Part shown: piece after piece, positions 17,236-25,547 of the stretch | Layout: each line of letters starts with the position of its first letter | Numbering within the stretch: the stretch's first letter is position 1 | Source of the DNA: CALDOK01 sp964481655 | Lineage (GTDB): Bacteria; Myxococcota_A; UBA796; JAFGLY01 | DNA: 64,000 nucleotides | Direction: 5' to 3' | Assembly (NCBI GenBank): GCA_964481655.1 | Contig: CAYZVO010000009.1 | Location: 1-64,000, forward strand | The notes under the pieces: model-generated | Told to the model about the DNA's origin: nothing | Database searches by the model: none | Seen by the model: only the letters and a program-made list of their open reading frames with translations | Position numbers and translations under genes: made by a program

Positions 17236-18162
17236 CTACGAGCTCGCCCGCTCGAGGTGCAGGCGGGCCCCCAGCAGCACCCGCTCCACCAGCTCGCCGA
17301 AGTCGATGCCCGCCTCGGCTGCGGCCATGGGAGACAGGCTGGTCTCGGTCATCCCGGGGATGGTGTTGACCTCGAGGAACCAGGGGGTCCCCTCCCCGTC
17401 TACGATGAAGTCGGCCCGACAGATGCCCGAGAGCCCGAGGACCCGAGCCGCCACCGCGGCGTCCCGCTGGGCCCGGGCCGCGGCCGCGGCGTCGATGTCC
17501 GCGGGGACGATGTAGCGGGTCTTGCCCTTGGTGTACTTGGCCTCGAAGTCGAAGAATCCGCCCTCTGGCCGGATGGCGACCACGGGCAGCGGCTGGCCGT
17601 CGAGCAGCGCCACGGTGATCTCGTCGCCCTCCACGAAGCGCTCGAGCTGCACGGTGCCTCCGTGGGTCCGGCAGTCGGCCACGCCCCGCTGCAGCTCCTC
17701 GAGTGTACGACAGAAGCTGATGCCCAGGGTGGACCCGCCGGTGGGGGTCTTGGCGACCACCGGCAGCTCGATCTGTGCGGGCAGCGGGTCCTCGGGCGCC
17801 AGCACGACCTGCTGGGGCAGCGCGAGCCCGTGGCCCTCGAGCATCCGCTTGGTGAGCAGCTTGTCCATGGCCACCGCCGAGGCGGTGGGCCCGGAGCCGG
17901 TGTAGGGAATCCGCATCAGCTCCAGCAAGCCCTGCACACAGCCGTCCTCCCCGAAGCGGCCGTGGAGCGCGATCCAGCAGGCCTCGATCTCGAGATCGAG
18001 CAGCCGGACGGGCAGGTCGGGCCCGACGTCGAGCTCCACGGCGTCCCAACCCCGCGCGCGCAGGGCGCGGGCCACCGCGGCGCCGCTGTCGAGGGAGACG
18101 GGGCGCTCGGCGGACATCCCGCCCAGCAGCACGGCGACCCGGTCACTGCGTTTCACTCCCAT
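17236..18162 (-). CDS. ddl: D-alanine--D-alanine ligase
   Basis: An ATP-grasp enzyme that makes D-Ala-D-Ala for the pentapeptide of peptidoglycan. The 308-residue protein has the N-terminal VAVLLGGMSAERPVSL, the LHGRFGEDGCVQGLLE segment, the nucleotide-loop VVAKTPTGGSTLGIS, VERF/GDEITVALLDG, and the magnesium-binding FLEVNTIPGMTETSLSP. Length is typical. It lies 20 bp after murB in the dcw order and is the last gene before the 387-bp break. Confidence 0.97.
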   Translation of the reverse strand: MGVKRSDRVAVLLGGMSAERPVSLDSGAAVARALRARGWDAVELDVGPDLPVRLLDLEIEACWIALHGRFGEDGCVQGLLELMRIPYTGSGPTASAVAMDKLLTKRMLEGHGLALPQQVVLAPEDPLPAQIELPVVAKTPTGGSTLGISFCRTLEELQRGVADCRTHGGTVQLERFVEGDEITVALLDGQPLPVVAIRPEGGFFDFEAKYTKGKTRYIVPADIDAAAAARAQRDAAVAARVLGLSGICRADFIVDGEGTPWFLEVNTIPGMTETSLSPMAAAEAGIDFGELVERVLLGARLHLERASS

Positions 18163-18182
18163 GTCAGGCCTCCAGCACAGAT

Positions 18183-19043
18183 TCAGTACAGCCCGAGCCT
18201 CGGATCCGGCTCGGTCTTGGGGGGGCGCCCCAGGGGGGCCAGCCGGGCCTCCAGCTCGACGCCGTGGTCCCGCTTCAGCCGGTCCTGGACCAGCTTGAGC
18301 ACCAGGTCGAGGTCCCGGGAGCTCCCGCCGCCCAGGTTGACCACCAGGCCCGGCTGCTCGCTGGCCAGGCGGATGCTGCGCAGGCGCAGCCCCGGCAGCC
18401 GGCTCTTCACCATGGCGCGGAGGACGTCCCCACCCTGCAGGGTGAGGCTACCCGGCGATGGTGGTGACGGCGGCAGGGGCGCGTCGGGGCGCCCGTGGAA
18501 CACCGCGCCGAGCACGATGGCCTTGGAGCCGAGGGAGGCGAGGGTGTCTCCGGAACGCTCCACCACACTGCGTCCTCGCAGGGCCCGCACGCTGTGGACC
18601 AGGGGCGCGAGCCGCGCGGGGTCCGCGCCGCTCAGCCACCCGCCGACGGTGCCAGGCCAGCGGCTCAGGGGGGCCCAGGCCTCGAGGCCGTGGCGCGCCG
18701 CCACCACGCCCAGCCGGGCCAGGGGCACCGCCGCGCCCGCGTGCAGGCGATCGTCCTCCACGCCCAGCTGCCCGAAGGCGGGCCCGAGGCGGAGCATGGC
18801 GCCGGCGAGCCCTTCTTCGCGGGCGTAGTGATCCCCGAGGGGATCGTGGGGCCGCAGGGACAGCTTGCCGCGCCTCAAGGCCGCCACGGCGTCCTTGACC
18901 GCCGCTTCGTCCAGGGCCAGGACCCAGGCCTCCACCTCACCGCCGATGCGCAGGGCGCTGTGGCGCGCCACCCGCTCGTCGAGGCGCAGCACCACCCCGG
19001 GGTGGGACCCCAGGACCTCGGCCAGCTCAGCGTGCCGCGCCAC
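18183..19043 (-). CDS. murB: UDP-N-acetylenolpyruvoylglucosamine reductase (MurB)-like, divergent
   Basis: The position between murC and ddl and both ends of the protein identify MurB: HSALRIGGEVEAWV matches the FAD-binding N-terminus, WPGTVGGWLSGADP the PGTVGG flavin loop, and LVVNLGGGSSRDLDLVLKLVQDRLKRDHGVELE the C-terminal domain. At 286 residues it is near normal length, but the catalytic GSFFKNP motif with the proton-donor Ser is not recognisable (GSLTLQGGDVLRAM stands there) and no YRxSxF-type Arg segment is clear. It may be inactive or have shifted chemistry. The start is GTG and it overlaps murC by 17 bases. Confidence 0.8.
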   Translation of the reverse strand: MARHAELAEVLGSHPGVVLRLDERVARHSALRIGGEVEAWVLALDEAAVKDAVAALRRGKLSLRPHDPLGDHYAREEGLAGAMLRLGPAFGQLGVEDDRLHAGAAVPLARLGVVAARHGLEAWAPLSRWPGTVGGWLSGADPARLAPLVHSVRALRGRSVVERSGDTLASLGSKAIVLGAVFHGRPDAPLPPSPPSPGSLTLQGGDVLRAMVKSRLPGLRLRSIRLASEQPGLVVNLGGGSSRDLDLVLKLVQDRLKRDHGVELEARLAPLGRPPKTEPDPRLGLY

Positions 19044-20421
19044 CGAGGCGCTCCAACAGCTCGCGGCAGACCCGGTTCACGTCGCCGGCGCCCAGGGTGA
19101 GGATCACGTCGCCCTCACGCCCGGTCTCCACCAGGTGGTCCACGGCCCGCTCCAGGCTGTCGACCGCCACCACGTTGCGGTGACCGTGGGCCCGGATAGC
19201 CGCGGCCACGGCGTCCTCGTCGAGCCCGGGGATGGGGGTCTCGCCGGCCCGGTAGACCGGGCAGACCACGACCTCGTCGGCCTGGTTGAAGCAGCGGGCG
19301 AACTCGCGCTGCAGCCGGGAGAGGCGGGAGTAGCGGTGGGGCTGGAAGACCGCGACGATGCGGCGCTCGGGGAACCCCTTCCGGGCCGCCCCCAGGGTCG
19401 CGGTGATCTCTTCGGGGTGATGCCCGTAGTCGTCCACGACCAGGCGCCCGGCGGCCTCCCCCCGCAGGGTGAAGCGGCGCTGGATGCCGGAGAAGCCCTC
19501 GAGGGCCGCGGCGGCCTGCTCGAAGGGGATGTCCAGCTCCACGGCGGTGGCGATGGAGGCCAGGGCGTTGCTGACGTTGTGCAGGCCGGGCATCCCCAGG
19601 TTGACCTCGCCCAGGCGCTCGCCGCCGCGCCAGACCGCGAAGCGGGACTCGAAGGCGCTGTAGCCCAGCTCCTCGCCCCGGTAGTCGGCCTGTACGCTCA
19701 GGCCGTAGGTCACCACGCGGCGGCGGATCCGCGGCAGCATCTCCTGCACCACCGGGTGGTCCAGACAGACCACGGCGTAGCCGTAGAACGGCACCTTGTT
19801 GGCGAAGTCGACGAAGGTGTCCACCAGCGTCTCGAAGCTGCCGTAGTGCTCGAGGTGCTCCGGATCCACGTTGGTGATCACGGCCACGGTGGGGGCCAGC
19901 AGCATGAAGGAGCCGTCGCTCTCGTCGGCCTCGGCCACCAGGTAGGGACCGAGCCCGTGCTGGGCGTTGGAGCCGAAGCGGTCGAGGCGCCCACCGATGA
20001 TCACCGTGGGATCGAGCCCCGCGGCGTGCAGGCAGGTGGCGAGCATGGAGGTGACGGTGGTCTTGCCGTGGGTGCCCGCGGCGGCCAGGCCGTGCTTCAT
20101 GCGCATCAGCTCGGCCAGCATCTCCGCCCGCCGGATGACGGGGATGGCGTGCTGGACCGCCGCCTGGACCTCGACGTTGTGCTGCTTCACCGCGGTGGAG
20201 CGGACCACCACGTCGGCCCCGGCCACGTTCTCGGGGGCATGCCCGATGAAGACCGTGGCCCCCAGGGACCTCAGCCGTTGAACGACCTCGCCCTCGCGCA
20301 GGTCGGACCCGCTGACCTCGAAGCCCATGTTGAGCAGGACCTCGGCGATCCCGCACATCCCCGTGCCGCCGATGCCAACGAAGTGGACCTGGCGCACCTT
20401 GCCACGAAACATCTCGATCAC
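19027..20421 (-). CDS. murC: UDP-N-acetylmuramate--L-alanine ligase
   Basis: Adds L-Ala to UDP-MurNAc, the first amino acid of the stem peptide. The 464-residue Mur ligase shows the UDP-binding VHFVGIGGTGMCGIAEVL, the ATP P-loop AAGTHGKTTVTSMLA, EADESDGSF, VITNVDPEHLEHYGS and VVDDYGHHPEEI, all in their usual positions. The start codon overlaps the ftsW stop by four bases. Confidence 0.98.
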   Translation of the reverse strand: MIEMFRGKVRQVHFVGIGGTGMCGIAEVLLNMGFEVSGSDLREGEVVQRLRSLGATVFIGHAPENVAGADVVVRSTAVKQHNVEVQAAVQHAIPVIRRAEMLAELMRMKHGLAAAGTHGKTTVTSMLATCLHAAGLDPTVIIGGRLDRFGSNAQHGLGPYLVAEADESDGSFMLLAPTVAVITNVDPEHLEHYGSFETLVDTFVDFANKVPFYGYAVVCLDHPVVQEMLPRIRRRVVTYGLSVQADYRGEELGYSAFESRFAVWRGGERLGEVNLGMPGLHNVSNALASIATAVELDIPFEQAAAALEGFSGIQRRFTLRGEAAGRLVVDDYGHHPEEITATLGAARKGFPERRIVAVFQPHRYSRLSRLQREFARCFNQADEVVVCPVYRAGETPIPGLDEDAVAAAIRAHGHRNVVAVDSLERAVDHLVETGREGDVILTLGAGDVNRVCRELLERLGGAAR

Positions 20422-21743
20422 GACGTACCTCTCCGGGTGGCCCAGGCGCGGGCCAGCTCGCCCCAGCGGGCGACGCCAGCGCCGAGGGCGCCCTCTACCG
20501 GCACCAGCCGGCCGCCGCCACCCCCACCCGAGGCCAGCTCCGCCACGACCTCTTCATCGGGCTCGGCGGAGACGGTCAGGAGCACACCGACGCTCCACAG
20601 GTGGGCGATGAGCGCGGAGGCGCCGTAGCTCATGAAGGGCAGTACGAGGCCCTTGGGGGGCACCAGGCCCATGATGACGCCGAGGTTGAACAGGGTCTGC
20701 AGGCCGAGGATGAGCGTGATGCTGCCCGCCGCCAGCGTGCCGAAGTAGGTGCGGGAGCGGTTGGCGACGTGCACACCGCGCCAGATGAGCAGCCCGTAGA
20801 TGCCCAGCAGGACCGCCAGGCGCAGGAAGCCGAGCTCCTCGCCGGCCACCGCGGCCACGAAGTCGGTGTGGGCGAAGGGCAGCCACTTCATGCTGGACAT
20901 GGCCTCGCCCAGCCCCTGGCCCCACAGCCCGCCGTAGTGCAGCGCGACCCAGCCCATGATGACCTGGTAGCCGCCGCCGTCGGCCGCAGACCAGGGATCG
21001 ATCCACGAGATCACCCGCCCGATGCGGTTGGGGTTCATCAGGATGGCCACGACGGCCATGAGCACCCCGGCTCCGCCGATGGCGGCCATCCACTTGGAGG
21101 GGATCCCGCCGAGGTAGAGCACCATGCAGCAGATGCCGGCCAGGATGAGGGTGGTGCCGAAGTCCGGCTCGAGCATGACCAGCACGAGCACCGGAGCGGT
21201 CACCGCGATCACGGGCAGCACGTGGCGCTTCAGATCGTTCACGCCCCCGGTGTAGCGGTTGACCCGCTCGGCCAGCACCAGCACCAGCGCCAGCTTCATG
21301 AACTCCGAGGGCTGCAGCCGGAGGCTGCCGAAGGCGATCCAGCGGATGGCGCCGTTGGCCTTGTGGCCGATGCCGGGGATGAAGACCGCCAGCAGGCCCA
21401 CGATGCAGGCGAAGTAGAGCACCCAGCCGAAGCGGGCCAGGCGGTGGGAGGGGATGCGGGAGAAGATGACCATCCCGACCAGGCCGATGCCCGCCGCGAT
21501 GCCCTGCCGGATCAAGTAGTAGTAGGGACTCCCGGTGGTCTCCACCGCCTCGATGGCCGAGGCCGAGAACACCATCACCAGCCCGAAGAAGGTCAGGCTG
21601 AGGACCAGCAGCACGATCCACCAGTCCACCGGATGGCGGTCGCGGGCGCCGGGCTCATCCGCCTTGGATTCGCCGAGCAGCACCTTGCTCAGCAGCTGCC
21701 ACAGCGTGGGCTGGGGGACACCGTGGGGATCGGTGTGGGTCAT
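20418..21743 (-). CDS. ftsW: Septal peptidoglycan polymerase FtsW (SEDS family)
   Basis: A 441-residue SEDS-family glycosyltransferase with about ten membrane helices after a hydrophilic 40-residue N-terminus. Conserved loops are seen: LQPSEFMKLALVLVLA, MLEPDFGTTLIL, HTDFVAAVAGEELGF and the C-terminal GLVPPKGLVLPFMSYGAS. It pairs with FtsI for septal wall synthesis. After the last helix (about residue 390) there is an unusual tail of about 45 residues with a Gly6 run (ELASGGGGGGRLVPVEGALG) where murG would normally begin. It overlaps murD and murC by four bases each. Confidence 0.96.
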   Translation of the reverse strand: MTHTDPHGVPQPTLWQLLSKVLLGESKADEPGARDRHPVDWWIVLLVLSLTFFGLVMVFSASAIEAVETTGSPYYYLIRQGIAAGIGLVGMVIFSRIPSHRLARFGWVLYFACIVGLLAVFIPGIGHKANGAIRWIAFGSLRLQPSEFMKLALVLVLAERVNRYTGGVNDLKRHVLPVIAVTAPVLVLVMLEPDFGTTLILAGICCMVLYLGGIPSKWMAAIGGAGVLMAVVAILMNPNRIGRVISWIDPWSAADGGGYQVIMGWVALHYGGLWGQGLGEAMSSMKWLPFAHTDFVAAVAGEELGFLRLAVLLGIYGLLIWRGVHVANRSRTYFGTLAAGSITLILGLQTLFNLGVIMGLVPPKGLVLPFMSYGASALIAHLWSVGVLLTVSAEPDEEVVAELASGGGGGGRLVPVEGALGAGVARWGELARAWATRRGTS

Positions 21744-23065
21744 GCCATCTCCCGGACCAGGGCGCGGAAGGCGTCGCCCCGGTGCTCGAAGTCGTCGAAC
21801 TCGTCGAAGGATGCGCAGGCGGGCGACAGCACCACCGCGTCGCCGGGCCGGGCCAAGCCGCGGGCCAGCTGCACCGCGGCCTCCATGCCCTCCACCAGGT
21901 GGGGCTCGAGGGAGGCCAGGGCCGCGGCGATGGTGGGGCCGGAGCGCCCGAAGCAGATCACCCCGGGGCCGCCGGTGAGCGCGGGCGCCAGGGCGCCGTA
22001 GTCCTCTCCGTCCTTGCCGTCACCGCCCAGCAGCACCAGCGCGGGGCGACCGAGGCCCTCGATGCCGGTCTGGGCCGCCGCGACGTTGGTGGCCTTGGAG
22101 TCGTTGATCCAGGTCACGCCACCGGGGGTGCCGACCACCTCCATGCGGTGGGCCAGCGCGGTGAGCCGCTCGGGCCGCAGGGCCGCGGGCTCGGCGCCGA
22201 CCTCGAGGGCCAGCAGGCAGGCCACCGCCGCGTTCCAGCGGTTGTGGGCGCCGGGCACAGCCAGGCCGGACAGGTCGATGCTGGCCCCCCGGCCATCGCC
22301 GGGCTCCCAGTGCACCGTCTCGCCCTCGAGGACGATCCCGGGCCGGGCCCCGATCCAGAGCCGCCGCCCGCCCCGGTCCCCAGCCAGCTCCGTGAGCAGC
22401 CCTGGGCCCGCGGGCAGGATGGCCGCCGCGTCGGGGGCCATGTTGTCGAAGACCCGACACTTGGTGTCGCCGTAGCAGGCCATGGTCCCGTGGCGCTGGA
22501 GGTGATCGGGGGTGAGGTTGAGCACCACCGCGGCCGCGGGGGACAGGGCCCCGGGCCACTCGAGCTGGTAGGAGGAGATCTCCGCGACGACGTGGTCCCA
22601 GGGGCCACCCTCGAGCGCCTCGCACAGGGGCAGGCCGATGTTGCCGCCCACGAAGCAGCGGGAGCCCGCGTCCCGCAGCAGCTGCCCGGTGAAGTGGGTG
22701 ACCGTGCTCTTGCCGTTGGTGCCTGTGATGGCCACCAGCGGGGCGGTGATGCGCTCGGCGGCGAGGGCCAGCTCCCCCACCACGGGCACGCCCGCGGCCA
22801 CCGCGGCCTGCAGGTCCCGCTGGGTGGAGGGCACGCCGGGGGAGAGGACGATGAGCTCGGCCCCCAGAAAGTCCTGCCGGTCGTGGGGCCCCAGCGCCAT
22901 GCGGCAGCCGGGCACCGGCTCGAGGTCCCGGCGCAGATCGACGCAGGTGACCACCGCCCCCTCGCGCACACACCGAGCCGCCGCGGCGCGCCCTGAGCGA
23001 GCCATGCCGACCACGAGGACGCGGCGGCCGGCCAGGCTGGTGGAGATGGGGGCGAGGGTGGACAT
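21740..23065 (-). CDS. murD: UDP-N-acetylmuramoylalanine--D-glutamate ligase
   Basis: Adds D-Glu to UDP-MurNAc-L-Ala. The 441-residue ligase has the Rossmann RRVLVVGMARSGRAAA, LSPGVP, the P-loop AITGTNGKSTVTHFTGQLL, EISSYQLEW, VLNLTPDHLQRHG, WINDSKATN and the C-terminal LSPACASFDEFDDFEHRG. Length is typical. It lies 2 bp after mraY and overlaps ftsW by four bases. Confidence 0.98.
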   Translation of the reverse strand: MSTLAPISTSLAGRRVLVVGMARSGRAAAARCVREGAVVTCVDLRRDLEPVPGCRMALGPHDRQDFLGAELIVLSPGVPSTQRDLQAAVAAGVPVVGELALAAERITAPLVAITGTNGKSTVTHFTGQLLRDAGSRCFVGGNIGLPLCEALEGGPWDHVVAEISSYQLEWPGALSPAAAVVLNLTPDHLQRHGTMACYGDTKCRVFDNMAPDAAAILPAGPGLLTELAGDRGGRRLWIGARPGIVLEGETVHWEPGDGRGASIDLSGLAVPGAHNRWNAAVACLLALEVGAEPAALRPERLTALAHRMEVVGTPGGVTWINDSKATNVAAAQTGIEGLGRPALVLLGGDGKDGEDYGALAPALTGGPGVICFGRSGPTIAAALASLEPHLVEGMEAAVQLARGLARPGDAVVLSPACASFDEFDDFEHRGDAFRALVREMA

Positions 23066-23067
23066 GA

Positions 23068-24180
23068 TCAGCGCAGCTTGATGGTGGTGAGGGCCATGAG
23101 GGCCAGCATGATGGAGATGATCCAGAAGCGGACGATGATCTTGGGCTCGGACCAGCCCTTCTTCTCGTAGTGGTGGTGGATGGGCGCCATGGCGAAGATG
23201 CGCTTCTTGCGCAGCTTGTAGCTGCCCACCTGCAGCACCACGCTGACGGCCTCGAGCACGAAGATGCCGCCCACCAGCACCACGAGCAGCTCGTGCTTGG
23301 TGAGGATGGCGAGGGCACCCAGCAGGCCACCGAGGCTCAGGGAGCCCACGTCACCCATGAACACCTGGGCGGGGTAGGAGTTGAACCACAGGAAGCCGAG
23401 CCCCGCGCCCACCACCGCGACGGCGATGACCGCCAGCTCCGAGGAGCCCTCGACGTAGGGGATGCGCAGGTAGTTCGCGAAGTTCTCCACGCCGGTGACG
23501 TAGGCCAGCAGCGCGTAGGTGGCCGCCGAGGTCATGATGGGCCCGATGGCCAGGCCGTCCAGGCCGTCGGTGAGGTTCACGGCGTTGGACATGGACATCA
23601 GCACGAAGACCGCGAAGGCCACGTACAGCCAGCCGAACATGGCCGGCGCGCCGACCCACAGGGCGTCGAAGTGGATCACCACGTTCTTGAAGAAGGGCAG
23701 GGCCAGGGCCGGATCGATGTCGCCCCAGAGGTAGCCGATGCCGAGCACCGCCAGGCCGATGACGGCCTGCCAGACCAGCTTCCAGCGGCCCGCGAGCCCC
23801 GCGGAGCTCTTCTGCATGACCTTCTTCCAGTCGTCCACGAAGCCGATGGCGCCGTAGCCGAGCAGGATGATCAGGGCCATCCAGACCACGCTCTGGTCCA
23901 GCCGGGCCCAGAGCAGGACCGAGACCGTGATGCCCAGCAGCATCACCGCGCCGCCCATCGTCGGGGTGCCGACCTTGCTCTCGAGGTGGGTCTGCGGGCC
24001 GTCGTCCCGGATGACCTGCTCCATCTTGCGACGGCGCATCCAGCCGATGAACCATGGATAGCTCACGTAGCAGATGGCCAGCGCGGTCATCAGGCCCCAG
24101 GCCATCCGGAAGGTCGTGTAGCGGAACACATTGAAGAAGGTGCTCTGCTCGCCAAGGGTGTCGTACAGGTAGAAGAACAT
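23068..24180 (-). CDS. mraY: Phospho-N-acetylmuramoyl-pentapeptide-transferase
   Basis: Transfers phospho-MurNAc-pentapeptide to undecaprenyl phosphate to form lipid I. The 370-residue protein has ten membrane helices and the family motifs KVGTPTMGGAVML, the Asp pair in FVDDWKK, NAVNLTDGLDGLA, VFMGDVGSLSLGG and MAPIHHHYEKKGWSE. Length is typical. It sits between murF (5 bp) and murD (2 bp). Confidence 0.98.
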   Translation of the reverse strand: MFFYLYDTLGEQSTFFNVFRYTTFRMAWGLMTALAICYVSYPWFIGWMRRRKMEQVIRDDGPQTHLESKVGTPTMGGAVMLLGITVSVLLWARLDQSVVWMALIILLGYGAIGFVDDWKKVMQKSSAGLAGRWKLVWQAVIGLAVLGIGYLWGDIDPALALPFFKNVVIHFDALWVGAPAMFGWLYVAFAVFVLMSMSNAVNLTDGLDGLAIGPIMTSAATYALLAYVTGVENFANYLRIPYVEGSSELAVIAVAVVGAGLGFLWFNSYPAQVFMGDVGSLSLGGLLGALAILTKHELLVVLVGGIFVLEAVSVVLQVGSYKLRKKRIFAMAPIHHHYEKKGWSEPKIIVRFWIISIMLALMALTTIKLR

Positions 24181-24185
24181 CGGCG

Positions 24186-25547
24186 CTATCCAGAGCTGAG
24201 CGTTCGCAAGATGCGTTCCATGGCCATGCCGCGGCTGCCCTTGAGGAGCACCAGATCACCCGGCAGCAGCCGCGGCGCCAGCGCGAGGGCCAACCCCTCC
24301 GCGTCCGGCGCCACCAAGAGGTCGTCACGGGCGGCGAGGGAGGCCGCGGCGGAGCTCATGCGGGGGCCACAGACCCCCACCATGTCGAGGCCGAGCTCCA
24401 GGGCGTCGTCGATGAGTGCCCGGTGCAGCGCGACCTCGGTGGGGCCGAGCTCGAGCATGTCCCCCAGCAGGGCGATGCGTCGGGGAGCCGGCAGGGCGCA
24501 GAGGGTCTCGAGGGCCGCGGCCATGCTGGCCGGGTTGGCGTTGTAGGCGTCGTTGAGGACCCGCGTCCCCATGGGGCCGTCGGCCAGGGCCATGCGGGCG
24601 CCCACCGGCGCGTAGCCGGCCAGGGCGGCGGCCGCCTGGGCGGGGTCCTTGCCCAGGGCCACGGCCACGGCCACCGCGGCACAGGCGTTGGCGGCCATGT
24701 AGAGCCCCGGCGCCGGGATCCAGCCGCTGACCAGCTCTCCGTGCACCTCGAGCCCGAAGCGCACCCGCACCTGGTCACCCGAGGCGTCCAGCGCAGCGCT
24801 CCGCAACCGGACGTCGCAGCCCTGCGACCGACCGTAGCGCAGCACCCGCACCCCCTCGGGCAGGGGCATGGCCGCCACGCGGTGGTCGTCCATGTTGATG
24901 CAGAGCACGTCACCGGCGCGCGCGCCGTCGTACAGCTCGCCCTTGGCCCGGGCGACCCCCTCGATGGTGCCCAGCCCCTCGAGGTGGGCCGGCGCCACGT
25001 TGGTGACGATGCGCACCGTGGGCTCGCAGAGCCCCTGCAGCAGCGCGATCTCGCCGGGGGCGTTCATGCCGAGCTCGAGCACCATCAGGGTGGCGCCGGG
25101 CTCCCGCGCCAGCAGGGTCAGGGGCAGCCCGATGTGGTTGTTGAGGTTGCCCCTGGTGTGGTGCACCCGCTCGCCGGCGGACAGCGCCAGCACCGTCAGG
25201 GCGCGGGTGGTGGTCTTGCCCACCGAGCCGGTGATGGCGACCACGGGGCCGTCGAAGCTGCGCCGGCTCGCGGCCGAGACCGCCTGCAGCGCGACGAGGG
25301 TGTCGGGCACCTGCACGAGGCCCCGCCCCCAGCCCGCCGGGGCCTCTCCGGAGATGATGGCGCCGGCGCAGCCGGCGTCACGGGCGATGTCCAGGAAGGC
25401 GTGCCCGTCGAAGCGATCGCCCACCAGGGCGAGGAACCAATCGCCGGGCTTCAGCGCGCGGGTGTCGGTCACGATGGGCCCCGCGGGGCCGTCGGCCAGG
25501 AGCCGTCCGCCGCTGTGGGTCGCGATCTGGGCGCCGGTGTACTTCAT
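24186..25547 (-). CDS. murF: UDP-N-acetylmuramoyl-tripeptide--D-alanyl-D-alanine ligase
   Basis: Adds D-Ala-D-Ala to the tripeptide precursor. The 453-residue ligase has TDTRALKPGDWFLALVGDRFDGH, the P-loop ITGSVGKTTTRALTVLAL, the HHTRGNLNNHIGLPLTLL segment, ELGMNAPGEIALL, IVTNVAPAHLEGLGT and LNDAYNANPASM, typical of MurF. The start overlaps the murE stop by four bases. Confidence 0.97.
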   Translation of the reverse strand: MKYTGAQIATHSGGRLLADGPAGPIVTDTRALKPGDWFLALVGDRFDGHAFLDIARDAGCAGAIISGEAPAGWGRGLVQVPDTLVALQAVSAASRRSFDGPVVAITGSVGKTTTRALTVLALSAGERVHHTRGNLNNHIGLPLTLLAREPGATLMVLELGMNAPGEIALLQGLCEPTVRIVTNVAPAHLEGLGTIEGVARAKGELYDGARAGDVLCINMDDHRVAAMPLPEGVRVLRYGRSQGCDVRLRSAALDASGDQVRVRFGLEVHGELVSGWIPAPGLYMAANACAAVAVAVALGKDPAQAAAALAGYAPVGARMALADGPMGTRVLNDAYNANPASMAAALETLCALPAPRRIALLGDMLELGPTEVALHRALIDDALELGLDMVGVCGPRMSSAAASLAARDDLLVAPDAEGLALALAPRLLPGDLVLLKGSRGMAMERILRTLSSG

